Source: Peronospora farinosa (Eukaryota; Oomycota; Peronosporomycetes; Peronosporales; Peronosporaceae). From it: a DNA stretch of 64,000 nucleotides. The position numbers and the translations under genes are program-made. Within the stretch, counting starts at the first letter, position 1; each line of letters begins with the position of its first letter. The notes below the pieces were generated by a model. The model was not told the origin of the DNA. It did no database searches and was given only the letters and a program-made list of their open reading frames with translations. The stretch is taken from the NCBI GenBank assembly GCA_947646735.1, contig CANTFK010000173.1:124001-188000 (forward strand). The letters run 5' to 3'. This document shows positions 28,862 through 40,579 of this stretch, in pieces.

Positions 28862-29233
28862 GTGCAAGACTCCATCGCAGAAGCGGTGGATAAGCAAAAG
28901 CGAAACGCAGACAATAATGGAAGGGCAAATGCTCAGACATTTATTGAAAGTGATTTAGTTTTACTGTTAACAGTAAACCTACCTAAACATGTAGTGACTA
29001 ACGTGGGCAGCAATAAATTGTTGCCCAAGTACATCGGCCCGTTTCGTGTATTGCGCCGCCTAGGCAACGCATACACGATCGAGTTGTCACGCAGGATGCG
29101 TACGCATCCTACGTTTTACGTGGGACGTCTTCGTCCTCACGTTCAGTACGCGGCTTCTTTGAACGACGAAGCTAGTCACCACGCTCAAGAATCCCCTTCA
29201 GATTCTTGTTGTCACGAACCAGATTCGATGTAG
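28862..29233 (+). pseudogene. Element C integrase C-terminal domain
   Basis: It has DKQKRNADNNGRAN, YIGPFRVLRRLGNAY (the GPF motif) and THPTFYVGRLRPH, matching elements D and E. It ends at a TAG, and the chromodomain follows in another frame that starts in this region. Confidence 0.85.
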
Positions 29234-29770
29234 AGATGAGATCGTCCCATGATGTTGGACGATCTCCTGACGAGCTGTCTCCAGCTCGTTACTTGGATAA
29301 TGAAGTCGCCGTTCATTCTCCAATAGTGCGACAGAATTGTTTGCCCGAGACTTCTCATAGTCAAACCCAAGCTGTCGCACAATGTCCTCTAAGCGGCGAC
29401 GCTTATCCCGTTCGTGACCAACATCACAACGTAGCTCACGATTTACACGGGCAAACCCGTCTAACTCAGCAGCCAAGTCCGATGAAAGAATCGGACAGGG
29501 TTTTCCCTCCACTACCGCATCCGCTGGTGGACTCTCATGGTAGGAAGCGCTTTCTCGTGGAACGCTTGCTAGATCACCGTGACGTGAAAAAACGTCGGAC
29601 GGGTTATCTCGTACGGTGGCGTGGCTATCCGCCCTCGGTGGATAGCTGGGAATCTCGGGCCCAACTGATGGCCGACGTTTCCGGCCTTGTCGAACAGTAC
29701 GACAAGGGGCACCCGATGGTGAAGGACCATCGGAAAACGAGCGCCCAGCGCGTTCGTAAAGGGATTGCAA
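29198..29770 (-). CDS. Element C opposite-strand ORF with coiled coil
   Basis: 190 codons opposite the chromodomain and its linker. Residues about 98-185 are Glu/Arg/Leu-rich with heptad-like spacing (RLEDIVRQL, NELETARQEIV) and look like a coiled coil; the N-terminal half is Pro/Ser/Arg-rich. Layout and character match the opposite-strand ORFs of D (36133-37519) and E (49767-51050), with the coil always antisense to the linker before the chromodomain. It may continue upstream in broken frames to about 29934. No known family. Confidence 0.55.
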   Translation of the reverse strand: MQSLYERAGRSFSDGPSPSGAPCRTVRQGRKRRPSVGPEIPSYPPRADSHATVRDNPSDVFSRHGDLASVPRESASYHESPPADAVVEGKPCPILSSDLAAELDGFARVNRELRCDVGHERDKRRRLEDIVRQLGFDYEKSRANNSVALLENERRLHYPSNELETARQEIVQHHGTISSLHRIWFVTTRI

Positions 29771-29856
29771 GTAGCAATCCCTTCACGCATCTCAGAAGAG
29801 ATGCGAGCCCTCCACCAGGGCTCAGTAAGGAGGTACGCCTCCTTAGGCGCTCTTGA
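29206..29856 (+). CDS. Element C chromodomain
   Basis: 217-codon frame. The chromodomain is at about residues 114-168 (FLVERLLDHRDVKKRR, YLVRWRGYPPSVDSWE). Before it lies the linker whose other strand encodes a coiled coil; after it lies a basic tail. It should be fused to the integrase, but a stop and frame change separate them. The tail is the densest run of inverted repeats seen: five consecutive hairpins in 29759-29845. Confidence 0.8.
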   Translation: MLSRTRFDVEMRSSHDVGRSPDELSPARYLDNEVAVHSPIVRQNCLPETSHSQTQAVAQCPLSGDAYPVRDQHHNVAHDLHGQTRLTQQPSPMKESDRVFPPLPHPLVDSHGRKRFLVERLLDHRDVKKRRTGYLVRWRGYPPSVDSWESRAQLMADVSGLVEQYDKGHPMVKDHRKTSAQRVRKGIASSNPFTHLRRDASPPPGLSKEVRLLRRS

Positions 29857-30000
29857 CGAGGTGCTCAGGCACCCCGGGCATGGATCGCTCCAAGAGAGGC
29901 ATAACAGGCCTGCCTCTCTAGATAAGCGGTGCAAACGATAGCATGCACCGGAAGTACTTCGTTTCTCAAACTTATTGCGGCTAGCATAAAGTCTTTAAAA

Positions 30001-30459
30001 TCAAGCCTCTTTTCCAACGTCTAAAACGTTGGTGATCAACGCGTTCCAAGATTGGAGGAACGCGTCAGCCTCAGGCTTCTTGTGAGACCGATGTGGATAT
30101 GTGATCTCTTCTGGATCAACATACCGTTTCAGGCGACCCACGTAAAATACAGGGTGCGTCTTCATATACGGTGGGAGAGTGAGCCTATAATTTAGGTCTC
30201 CAACTTCTTCAACCACTGTAAAGGGCCCACTGAATCGGCGCAATAGCTTAGTAGTACCACCAGGTAGTACAGAAATTGCATGTTTAGGTAGGGTAGCAGT
30301 ACTTAATAGCACTTTGTCCCCCACACTAAAGTGTTCATTGTTTTTGCGACCATGCTGGTCTGCATATTGTTTTTGCTTATCCTGTGCGCTTGCCATCGCG
30401 TCACGGACTTTACGTGTGATGGCTAATCGCTCATACACAAAGTGCTGAGCTTCGCTCAC
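30001..30459 (-). pseudogene. D1 integrase C-terminal domain
   Basis: It contains KQKQYADQHGRKN, the GPF motif in RRFSGPFTVVEE, and THPVFYVGRLKRY. After THPHRS-equivalent sequence at about 30085 it departs from D2 and D3 and ends in 28 unrelated residues, so the 3' end of D1 is replaced by other DNA, probably part of element C. Confidence 0.85.
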
Positions 30460-30516
30460 GCTTTTAGTATCCAGCTCGCCAATGAAGCCTCCAAGAGGTC
30501 AACGCTGTTGATAACA

Positions 30517-31410
30517 CTATAGTGTCATCATCAAGGAGCACTGGCATTTCTTGCCGTGCCTCCTCTGTGATGACGTGACCACTGCTAAATTAGCAGTGTC
30601 ACTAGGGCAACCTTGGCCCTCTTCGGCATTCGCACCGAGCGAAGTGAGGGGCCCTCCCCCACTAAGACTCGGGCTGCGTACAAACGAGACTGGCGTTCGA
30701 GGATGACGCAGTCCGTTAATGTAAAACGGTGTTTCACCCGTACTGGCGTGAACACTATTATTAATAGCGAACTCCGCGAATAATAATTGCTTGCTCCATT
30801 CTTCGGGAGTCGATACTGTACGCAATACATCCGCCACGACTCGATTGGCCCGTTATTTTTGGCCATCGGTCTGGGGATGATCAGCGGTTGACATGTGGAG
30901 TTCGATACCCAGCAACTCAAACACATGACGCCAAAAACCCGACGTAAAACGCGGATCCTGGTCCGATACTATGGACTCGGTTATCTCGTGTAGTCGATAC
31001 ACGTGATCCAGAAACAAGAGGGTAGCCTCTTTTCCTGAGATCTTGGTGCTACATGGTGCTAAATGCACCATCTTGCTTAGTCTGTCTACAAAGACGACGA
31101 GCCCCGTCCCGCCTTTATGGTCAGGCGGTAAGCCAAACATGAAGTCCAAACTGACCGACTTCCAACATTCAGTTGGAATCGGCAGTGGCTTCAGTGGCGC
31201 ACTGCTAGAAGGTGCAGGCTTTATGCGCTGGCACTCTTCACAAGAGCGAATATAGTTATCCACGCACCGGTATAGTGGGGGCCACCAAAATTCCTCTGAC
31301 ACTCGTAAGAATGTCTTTTCACGGCCCAGATGCTCACTAGATGGCGCATCATGGCACTCGTGAAGTATCATCAGCTTGAGATCTGTGTCATGAGGGACAT
31401 AGATTCTCAA
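30517..31410 (-). pseudogene. D1 integrase core
   Basis: The zinc finger is at the start (HECHDAPSSEHLGREKTF, CEECQRIKP). The first Asp is in SLDFMFG and the second in SDQDPRF. The expected TDGQTER reads TDGQK followed by TAA at about 30853-30855, so the catalytic Glu and frame are lost. The same defect is in D2. Confidence 0.88.
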
Positions 31411-31562
31411 GGGATCACAAGGTGACAGTTGATGCCATAACAGGCCATTACTGTAACTAAAGCGATTTAGTTTCGCTTTGAGGTGCGACGGAAGGGTAGC
31501 TGTTCGTCCACCAAAATGATCCAGCAGCAGGCGACAATGTTCGTCCTGACTGTAACACTCCT

Positions 31563-32365
31563 TTATATCGAAGCCATTGAGCTCGTCACATGGTAGGCCT
31601 TCATGGCTGCCAATGTTGACGACTCACCTTGTGCTTTCGCACGAGACACACTATACTGGTGTCTTGCCTCGAAGTCTAGTCTGCGTGATAACGCGTCAGC
31701 CAAGACATTCGACTTACCTGGCTTATATTCAACTTTGAAGTTAAATCCAGAGAAGAATTTATCCATCATGCCATTTTCGGCGAGAGGTGCGGTGAATTTA
31801 TAGCGGTCCGCAGTGATGCGTGATCTGTATAAACCACAAAAGGTTCAGTGCCCAAGAGGTGCACCCGAAACTTTACAAGGGCATACTTAATTGCAAGCAG
31901 CTCCTTGTCATGCACAGGGTAATTCAGCTCTGCGGCTTTCAAAAGCCAAGAATGATACGAAATGACACGGTCAACGCCGTTGTCATCCTTCTGCATGAGC
32001 GCGCTGCCGATTGCAAAATTGCTTGCATCGTTGACGACGCTTAAGGTCTTATCTGCGTCTGGAAATGCCAAGACCGGTGCCTCTACAAGAAATTGCTTCA
32101 CTAAATTGAACGCATCTTCTTGTTCCTTTGACCAAGTCCATTCTGTATCCTTTTTAAAGAGATCAGACAATGACTTAGTCTGCTCCGCATAATTCTTGCT
32201 GTACTTATGCAAGTAATTAGCGAGCCCAAGGAATTGGCGCAGATCCTTCACATTACGCGTACTGGCCATTCCTTTACAGCCTTTACCTTTTCTGGGTCTG
32301 CTCGTACACCGTGTGCACCTACGATGCAGCCCAGTACAGGTATCTCGGGGACCCCTATTACACAC
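31563..32365 (-). pseudogene. D1 RNase H and RT connection
   Basis: It has VNDASNFAIG where relatives read CDASDFAIG, DKELLAIKYAL, YTDHASLRT, and after a frame break VEYKPGKSNVLADALSRR. The connection segment LGLANYLHKYSKNYAE precedes it. Confidence 0.85.
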
Positions 32366-32489
32366 TTTGCAAGTTCACGTATAATTGGGCGTCACCCAGA
32401 GTCTGCAACACAGCGTCCAAATGACGCTTGTGCGACTCTATCGCGCTCAGACCGTCTTCCGCCCTACTATGCACGAATACATCGTCAAA

Positions 32490-34188
32490 TTAATGGGGCG
32501 CGTAGGCACGGTGCTGACGCATCACGTGAGCAAACACTCGGTTGAATGTTGCTGGAGCATTTTTCAACCCTTGTGGTATCACAAGCCACTCCCATAGCAT
32601 ACCGCTTGGGGTGCTTACTGCCGTCTTGGCTACATCAGTATCTCTCATGAGAACCTGATAGTAGCCATTCTTCAGATCCAGCGCGGAAAAGATAGTTGAC
32701 GTTCCCATGGATTTCAACAAAACATCTTTCCGCGGGATCGGCGTTTGAGCCGGAATGGTGGCCGTGTTAAGCTTATTATAAGCATGAACCACTCGCCATC
32801 CACATGTTGCTTTACGCACACAGGAGGTTGGGCTGAAGTGAGGTGACTTGCTCTCACGTACATGTCCCGCCTTGGCTCGCTTGTTGAAGTACTCATCGAT
32901 GTAATCGACTTGTTCCTTCGACAACGGCCATTGCCTGGTCACACAATACTTGGTGCCAGGTTCCAGGTCAATCTCGTGCCTGATGCCCCTATCGGCCGGT
33001 AGGCAGCTCGGCACTTCTGCTGGAAACACATTACGGTGTTTCCACAGAACATCATAGAACGGGCTGTCCTTCAAGGCTTCCCAGCCTTGAGCAGCGAACC
33101 GTTTCTCTTTGTCGGTCTCCAAGACGCTCTCATCCATTGTGGATGAAGAGCAACAGTCCACCACGTTCTCTTCTGAAACTGGTGCGACTATCTCGTGGAT
33201 CTTTCCTTCCTTTAGTTCGGACAGGAACGGATCCCACGTCATCTCCGAGAGATTTACTATCTCCTCCTCAGATGCCAAGACAAATTTGAGCACCTCAAAT
33301 GAGGATGCCTCCGGCATTTTGTCTTCGACGGCCTCGAACAACTCGTTCGTAGGTCCGTCCTCTTGGACCGAGACTGATCCAAGGGTCACTCGTTTCGACG
33401 TGCCCTTGATCGTCTTAGTTATTCTGGTGCTCGTTCTTCGAGTCACCACGACCTTTGAACTGGAAGAAGGTGTCGTTGCTATCTCAGCTAACGCACTCCT
33501 TCCAACCGCACCAGGTTCTTGGCTCTGTGCCGGTTCTTGTGACGCTTGACTTCCTATCAGTCCACCATCAACTACCACAGGCTCTCGGCTCTGTGCAGGA
33601 CTATTGGACGCATGACTACCTGTCATCGCCCCATTCACTACGCCAGTCCTTTCGACTTGGGTAGGAATATGTGTCACCTGGATTTCCGCCAGTGCACTTC
33701 CAACTACACCACTCTTTTCAAACTGGGTAGTTCCTGGTGTCGATTGACATACCGTCATCGCACCCTCGACTGTGTTGGATACAGCGTCAGCCACATAAGC
33801 CTCTCGCAAGAGCACACCCTTTCCGGTGTCTTGCGTAGAGCTAGCGACTGTGCGTGTACGCCAGTCTATCCATAGTTGGTGTTTAGCCAACCAAGGAATT
33901 CCTAGGATGAGTTCATACGGACTCTCCATACCTAGCACTGTGAGCTTATCTTTACAAAAGAAGTCACTGAAACCGAAGGTGAGTTCAACTTGAACTCCCT
34001 CCGATTCAACGAGCGCGCCGTTCGCTAAACGAACGATCGCCTCTTCTCGCCTGCCATCCTGGTAAATCGACTCCATTTGCCGGAATCTTTTTCAGACCCG
34101 CGAGTTTCGCAAAGTTTTGTGATGCACCCGAATCCACGAGAAGGTTCATCACTTGGTCATAGCCTCGTACCCGAGTGCTATAGACCAA
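32490..34188 (-). pseudogene. D1 protease and reverse transcriptase
   Basis: Protease: LLVDSGASQNF near 34150, then a 528-codon frame from 34076 through the rest of protease (LILGIPWLAKH), a long Ser/Thr-rich linker, and RT fingers and palm (IRHEIDL, SALDLKNGYYQ, QGLKNAPATF). The frame stops exactly where YFDD should stand: a TAA replaces the Tyr codon and FDDVFVHS follows. Both catalytic Asp codons are still present. Confidence 0.88.
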
Positions 34189-34234
34189 AAGGGTTGAGCT
34201 CCGACCTTTCGGGACCTGGTACCCATTTGTTCGA

Positions 34235-35383
34235 TCACTCTGAACTTAGGGGTAGATTCAGAGTCCGCGACAATTGAGCATCCCGCCCCAACTGCTCTCC
34301 CGCATTTCCCGACTTGTCGGGGGTCGAATCTGAATTCGTGCGACGTGCACGATTCTTCGCACCTCCCTTCGGGTTGGGAGACCTTTTGCTGGCTATCTTA
34401 GCACCAGCAGCTACTTTGGCATAGCAGCGAGCCATCATATGGCCTCGCTTGCCGCACTTGTAGCAGACCACGTCTGCACTGCCTAACTCCATAGGAGTGG
34501 TATCAGATCTTTCGGTCGACGGCCTGTAATAGGCTGTCGCCAAGGCGCTGATGTAGGATTGCTCCTCAACTAAGGCAATGTCAATTCCCTCTTCTATCGT
34601 CGCTGGCACCTTTCTAAATAAGGCCTGAAGCTATGGGCCGTGCCTAAGTCCATTCATGAACGTAGCCACCTTGATACGTTCCGGTATCGGTTCCCCATTA
34701 ATGGACGCCGACAGCGAACGCATCTCCTGCACAAATTATTGCAGAGATCGTTTCGCCTGATGCGCTCCAAAGAAGCGCGCCATAAGCAACACTTCGTTGT
34801 TAGGCGGATGATACATGGCGCGAATCTTTATATTTAAGATCGCCCATGATGGAAATGCATCAGCATTAGCCATCAGCGCAGAGTATGCCCACTCTGAAGC
34901 TTTTCCACGCAAGTTGGACATGGCATACGACACCATTCTGGTGTCGTCTTCGATGAGCTGCGCCACTCCACATTGCTTAACTGCTAATAGCCAGTGAACA
35001 ATTGTATGTGGTGTAGTTCCATCGAACTTCGGAGGTTTCATCCGAATGGGCCTCGGTTGAGTAGACCGGACAGAGGGCGTTTCAACAGTTCTGTTGAGCG
35101 CCTCATTACGTGCCTGCTCAAGCCTAAGCTCATCCTGAGTCTTAGTGATGGACTCATCCGTGGCTTGGCTGTTTACCTCGGACGCGTTTCTACGCTGTCC
35201 GGGCACAAACGCCTCAAATTGCTCCAGCTGAGCAACATGTTGCTCAGAAGGACAATGCAAGAGGTTGACCAGGGCATGTTCATCAAGTCTCTGCGCCATA
35301 TGCTCTGCTAACTCCCTATGATGTTGGGAGAGGTGAGGGAAGTCACTCCATTCCATATTAAGGACCCTGTCAACCACACGCAC
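34235..35383 (-). pseudogene. D1 gag
   Basis: Two segments, 35383-34736 and 34609-34235. The first has the capsid-like core (RPIRMKPPKFDG, ASEWAYSALMAN); the second has one zinc knuckle CYKCGKRGHMMARC (CX2CX4HX4C) and a Lys/Arg-rich end. A stop and frame change near 34620-34736 separate them. Confidence 0.85.
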
Positions 35384-35409
35384 GCTCAGAGAGACGGGTC
35401 GTGAGAAGG

Positions 35410-35425
35410 ACTACTAGTGCTACCA
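35410..35425 (-). promoter_or_regulatory. Primer-binding site of element D
   Basis: The plus strand ACTACTAGTGCTACCA lies two bases outside the LTR, ends in CCA like a tRNA, and is identical to the site of element E (56300-56315). It differs from that of A and B. Confidence 0.75.
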
Positions 35426-35427
35426 AG

Positions 35428-36031
35428 TGTAAACGGGCACTTCTACGAAGTTGCCTCGTGGTACTTAGCACACACCTTCAGCATAAGCGAGGAAGCAGTT
35501 AGACCGTCTTACCTTCGCGTGCGAGGGTGGTGAGGAGGTTGGTCGATTGCTTAAGCAGTCGTACCACCAGTTGCCTCTCGCTTAAGTGAGAGTGCAACGA
35601 ACAACTAACAAGTGTTCTACTTACGTCACGCAGAATCTTTCTCAGCTTCTCGTGCGCAGTAGGCAGTATGTAGTAAATTCAAGACTGATTTATATTTAAT
35701 GAATTATAATTAAATATAAACTTAACTACGGATTGGCTATATATATATATATATAGATCGGATACGCGACTCTTTAGAAGCGTATCCTGACGCATGAACT
35801 TAAATATAGACTTAATCTTGCGAATGACGTCCTTCTGAGACGTCGCGATGCCTAGCTTCAACTAGCGTCATCCCTTCTCATGTGAATCCATCAATGGGTA
35901 TCACATTCACGAGGGTGGATCACATTTTTGTATCGCACCCAAGTGACAGGTCAAAAGTAATCATTAATACTTTTAGACCAAACATTAAGTATATTACTTA
36001 ATGTTTGCGTGAAAATAGATGCCCTGTTACA
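35428..36031 (-). repeat. LTR shared by D1 (as 5' LTR) and D2 (as 3' LTR)
   Basis: 604 bp, TGTAAACGGG to CCCTGTTACA on plus. gag of D1 starts on one side and the opposite-strand ORF of D2 on the other, so one LTR serves two partial elements, as expected after LTR-LTR recombination between neighbours. An inverted copy is at 41995-42589. An AT dinucleotide run lies at about 35740-35755. The sequence is full of inverted repeats, e.g. ends of 35759-35788. Confidence 0.88.
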
Positions 36032-36132
36032 CCATCTTCCGTGTTAGAACGATTTTAATTTGTAAAACATCGCCAAGGAGACAGAGAGACTGCGAGCCGT
36101 TACAAACGCGCCGCTTGGTCTACTCAATTCTC

Positions 36133-37519
36133 ATGCCACCGAAACGTGGTAAGGCTGATGGGTCGTCTGCAAAAGCGCCCATGCAGTCCAACACTAAGCG
36201 CACGCGCCGCGATTTATCGCAGCCGTCGCAAAGTGCTTCAGGCACTGAGGTGAATCTTCCATCTCCCTATAATGTGGATGAAGATCCATCTCTCATTGGA
36301 GACTACAATGAGAGTACGCCATTGCCATCACTCCAAAGTGGAGATGAGCAAAGCGCATTGATGGGACATATTTCCCCATCATTTGAGGAACCCGTACTTG
36401 AGGGAAGCTTCTATGCTTCCTGCAAGCGAAGGTAAAGCCTCGTCGCCTGCGCCTACGAGCGCAGCGACTAAGACTGAGCACGCTACTTCGAAAGGAGTAG
36501 TCGCGACTCAGTCATATGTGACTTCTCATGCTGATGTCTTGACAATCCATAATGGAGAGTCAGACTCAGGTGAGTGTGAGCTTAAAGCTCCACCAAGTAC
36601 ACCGTCGGCCTCACTAGCCCGCCGTCGCGAGGGCGGCTACGTGAGTGGTGGCTTGCCACCAATGCCACCTCCATCTGAGTGGATGAACTCGGATGGGTCT
36701 AGTGCAGCGCTTTTGCAGCGTGCAACTATTGACGCTAATAAGTTTTATAGCGTCTTTCCCTTGTGGAAAAAGCAGGGCAAAGCACTTGGTCGTGCTTTTC
36801 CAATTCCAATCGTGCTGCGTTCTAACGAAACAGCCGACGAATATGAAGCTGAACTTCGGCGCCGTGTTACCTTGCATGTAGATGCAACGAAACAGCGGTC
36901 GCAGAGAATCATCTTCGCCATGACGCGTGCGAATGATATCTTGGGCGGTAAGCGACCCCCAATCGATTCTCACCACGCTTCTTCTGCTAGTCCGTTCGGA
37001 CCTAGCAGAAAGGCGACAGCTGGTGCTGCTTCACATAAGCAGCCACCAGTCCAGGCACGTCGACGCTCAAGGCTTCAACATGGTCCCATGAGTAAAAGCT
37101 CGTTGGGTAACCCTTCCAATGGACCAGGATTTGGAGCTTTCGCTTCACAAACCGGCGGGCCAAAAGCCTTCCAAAAAGGAAGCACGTATTCCCTTCCGTG
37201 TCCACCAACACAGGTGGCTCCCGATAGGAGTGGCGATTACGCCCCCCTACTCGCGGCTTCCTACGCTGCTGCTGTTCAGTCTCAGGCTGAGTCCGCTGCG
37301 CTGGAGAGGCAGATGGCAGATCTCGAGAGTCAAGTCTCGCTACTGACTGTGGATTTGCGCGATGTGAGGACGAGAGACCGTCAGGGGTATGACCGCTTGA
37401 AGACCCGTTTGGACATCTTAGAGCGACTGGTGATGAGAGACCCGCGTCAAGCGCGGAGTCCTCCTAGATCACCGAGTCCTCTAACGCCTCGTTCGTATAC
37501 GGGCTTCCTCGTCGCCTGA
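36133..37519 (+). pseudogene. D2 opposite-strand ORF
   Basis: It starts with MPPKRGKADG about 100 bp inside the LTR and continues to 36435; the second part, 36383-37519, is in the +1 frame. The inverted copy in D3 has the same break, so it predates the duplication, or the protein uses frame change or splicing. The N-terminus is basic and Ser-rich, the middle has an ETADEYEAELRRRV segment, and the C-end is a coiled coil (MADLESQVSLLTVDLRD, LKTRLDILERLV, about 37312-37440) followed by RSPPRSPSP. The last part overlaps integrase and chromodomain on minus. Confidence 0.6.
37002..37211 (-). pseudogene. D2 chromodomain
   Basis: It reads GNTCFLFGRLLARR and LQILVHWKGYPTSFYSWDHVE, a chromodomain with the WKGY and SW landmarks. 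It lies within the opposite-strand ORF. It is cut from the integrase by a frame break. Confidence 0.8.
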
Positions 37520-39251
37520 TCGGTCGCGACACTCGACTCACAGTCGACGTCACCATCGGTCTCGTTAGACCGATGTGGATATGTGATCTCTTCTGGATCA
37601 ACATACCGTTTCAGACGACCCACGTAAAATACGGGGTGCGTCTTCATATACGGTGGGAGAGTGAGCCTATAATTTAGGTCTCCAACTTCTTCAACCACTG
37701 TAAAGGGCCCACTGAATCGGCGCAATAGCTTAGTAGTACCACCAGGTAGTACAGAAATTGCATGTTTAGGTAGGGTAGCAGTACTTAATAGCACTTTGTC
37801 CCCCACACTAAAGTGTTCATTGTTTTTGCGACCATGCTGGTCTGCATATTGTTTTTGCTTATCCTGTGCGCTTGCCATCGCGTCACGGACTTTACGTGTG
37901 ATGGCTAATCGCTCATACACAAAGTGCTGAGCTTCGCTCACGCTTTTAGTATCCAGCTCGCCAATGAAGCCTCCAAGAGGTCAACGCTGTTGATAACACT
38001 ATAGTGTCATCATCAAGGAGCACTGGCATTTCTTGCCGTGCCTCCTCTGTGATGACGTGACCACTGCTAAATTAGCAGTGTCACTAGGGCAACCTTGGCC
38101 CTCTTCGGCATTCGCACCGAGCGAAGTGAGGGGCCCTCCCCCACTAAGACTCGGGCTGCGTACAAACGAGACTGGCGTTCGAGGATGACGCAGTCCGTTA
38201 ATGTAAAACGGTGTTTCACCCGTACTGGCGTGAACACTATTATTAATAGCGAACTCCGCGAATAATAATTGCTTGCTCCATTCTTCGGGAGTCGATACTG
38301 TACGCAATACATCCGCCACGACTCGATTGGCCCGTTATTTTTGGCCATCGGTCTGGGGATGATCAGCGGTTGACATGTGGAGTTCGATACCCAGCAACTC
38401 AAACACATGACGCCAAAAACCCGACGTAAAACGCGGATCCTGGTCCGATACTATGGACTCGGTTATCTCGTGTAGTCGATACACGTGATCCAGAAACAAG
38501 AGGGTAGCCTCTTTTCCTGAGATCTTGGTGCTACATGGTGCTAAATGCACCATCTTGCTTAGTCTGTCTACAAAGACGACGAGCCCCGTCCCGCCTTTAT
38601 GGTCAGGCGGTAAGCCAAACATGAAGTCCAAACTGACCGACTTCCAACATTCAGTTGGAATCGGCAGTGGCTTCAGTGGCGCACTGCTAGAAGGTGCAGG
38701 CTTTATGCGCTGGCACTCTTCACAAGAGCGAATATAGTTATCCACGCACCGGTATAGTGGGGGCCACCAAAATTCCTCTGACACTCGTAAGAATGTCTTT
38801 TCACGGCCCAGATGCTCACTAGATGGCGCATCATGGCACTCGTGAAGTATCATCAGCTTGAGATCTGTGTCATGAGGGACATAGATTCTCAAGGGATCAC
38901 AAGGTGACAGTTGATGCCATAACAGGCCATTACTGTAACTAAAGCGATTTAGTTTCGCTTTGAGGTGCGACGGAAGGGTAGCTGTTCGTCCACCAAAATG
39001 ATCCAGCAGCAGGCGACAATGTTCGTCCTGACTGTAACACTCCTTTATATCGAAGCCATTGAGCTCGTCACATGGTAGGCCTTCATGGCTGCCAATGTTG
39101 ACGACTCACCTTGTGCTTTCGCACGAGACACACTATACTGGTGTCTTGCCTCGAAGTCTAGTCTGCGTGATAACGCGTCAGCCAAGACATTCGACTTACC
39201 TGGCTTATATTCAACTTTGAAGTTAAATCCAGAGAAGAATTTATCCATCAT
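37447..39251 (-). pseudogene. D2 integrase and RNase H end
   Basis: Three frames, 37941-37447 (C-terminal domain with GPF), 38892-37999 (zinc finger and core) and 39251-39045 (RNase H end). They are virtually identical to D1, including the TAA at the catalytic Glu (near 38335). The C-terminal part extends 48 residues past the point where D1 is truncated and overlaps the end of the opposite-strand ORF by 73 bp. Confidence 0.88.
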
Positions 39252-39740
39252 GCCATTTTCGGCGAGAGGTGCGGTGAATTTATAGCGGTACGCAGTGATG
39301 CTTGATCTGTATAAACCACAAAAGGTTCGGTGCCCAAGAGGTGCACACGAAACTTTACAAGGGCATACTTAATTGCAAGCAGCTCCTTGTCATGCACAGG
39401 GTAATTCAGCTCGGCAGTTTTTTAAAAGCCGAGAATGATAAGAAATGACACGGTCAACGCCGTTGTCATCCTTCTGCATGAGCGCGCTGCCGATTGCAAA
39501 ATTGCTTGCATCGCAGTCGACGCTAAAGGGTTATCCGCGTCTGGCAATGCCAAGACCGTTGCCTTTACAAGAGATTGCTTCACTAAATTGAACGCATCTT
39601 CGTTTTCCTTTGACCAGGTTCATTCTGTATTCTTTTTCAAAAGGTCAGACAATGGCTTAGTATGCTCCGCATAATTCTTGCTGTACATATGCAAGTAATT
39701 AGCGATCCCAAGGAATTGGCGCAGATCCTTCACATGACGT
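39252..39740 (-). pseudogene. D2 RNase H and RT connection remnant
   Basis: Degraded sequence matching D1 31800-32260 at visibly lower identity. It ends at about 39740, where D3 begins in the other orientation. Confidence 0.75.
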
Positions 39741-39745
39741 AGCAA

Positions 39746-40579
39746 TTGTTATTCATGGAGCTCGCTATTAATAATAGTGTTCACGCCAGTACGGGTGAAA
39801 CACCGTTTTACATTAACGGACTGCGTCATCCTCGAACGCCAGTCTCGTTTGTACGCAGCCCGAGTCTTAGTGGGGGAGGGCCCCTCACTTCGCTCGGTGC
39901 GAATCCCGAAAAGGGCCAAGGTTGCCTTAGTGACAGTGCTAATTTAGCAGTGGTCACGATTGTCACAGAGGAGGCACGGCAAAAAATGCCAGTGCTCCTT
40001 GACGATGACATTATCGTGTTATCAACAGCGTTGACCCATGAACGACCTCTTGGAGGCGTCATAGGCGAGCTGGATAATAAAAGCGTGAGCGACGATAAGC
40101 GCTTCGTGTATGAGCGATTAGCCATCACACGTAAAGTCCGTGACGCGATGGCAAGCGCACAGGATAAGCAAAAACAATATGCAGACCAGCATGGTCGCAA
40201 AAACAATGAACACTTTAGTGTGGGGGACAAAGTGCTATTAAGTACTGCTACCCTACCTAAACATGCAATTTCTGTACTACCTGGTGGTACTACTAAGCTA
40301 TTGCGCCGATTCAGTGGGCCCTTTACAGTGGTTGAAGAAGTTGGAGACCTAAATTATAGGCTCACTCTCCCACCGTATATGAAGACGCACCCCGTATTTT
40401 ACGTGGGTCGTCTGAAACGGTATGTTGATCCAGAAGAGATCACATATCCACATCGGTCTAACGAGACCGATGGTGACGTCGACTGTGAGTCGAGTGTCGC
40501 GACCGATCAGGCGACGAGGAAGCCCGTATACGAACGAGGCGTTAGAGGACTCGGTGATCTAGGAGGACTCCGCGCTTGA
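39746..40579 (+). pseudogene. D3 integrase 3' half
   Basis: A 277-codon open frame (start not real) that begins at AINNSVHAS, keeps the linker open where D1 and D2 are broken, and carries the GPF domain (RRFSGPFTVVEE) and THPVFYVGRLKRY. It shows the undamaged order of the D linker. Its end overlaps the opposite-strand ORF. Confidence 0.85.

Larger units (their letters stand above)
27958..30084 (+). mobile_element. Element C, right preserved part (integrase, chromodomain, opposite-strand ORF)
   Basis: It continues from the integrase zinc finger after the second CTTG. It contains the integrase core, linker, C-terminal domain and chromodomain on plus, and a coiled-coil ORF on minus. Beyond about 29860 only hairpin-dense sequence without a clear domain remains until D1 begins near 30085. 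No 3' LTR of C can be recognised, so the junction with D probably deleted it. Confidence 0.85.
30085..36031 (-). mobile_element. Element D1: Ty3/Gypsy element, 3' end missing
   Basis: Read on minus from the 5' LTR (35428-36031): PBS, gag, protease, RT, RNase H, integrase, integrase tail to about 30085. Its chromodomain, opposite-strand ORF and 3' LTR are absent. From 30085 to about 31799 it is nearly identical to D2 (37567-39281, constant offset 7482), then abruptly more divergent. Confidence 0.85.
36032..39740 (-). mobile_element. Element D2: 3' half of a D element
   Basis: On minus it runs from the RT connection (39740) through RNase H, integrase and chromodomain to the 3' LTR at 35428-36031. 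The first part of the element is missing. Its 3' third, with the LTR, forms the left arm of an inverted repeat with D3. Confidence 0.85.
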
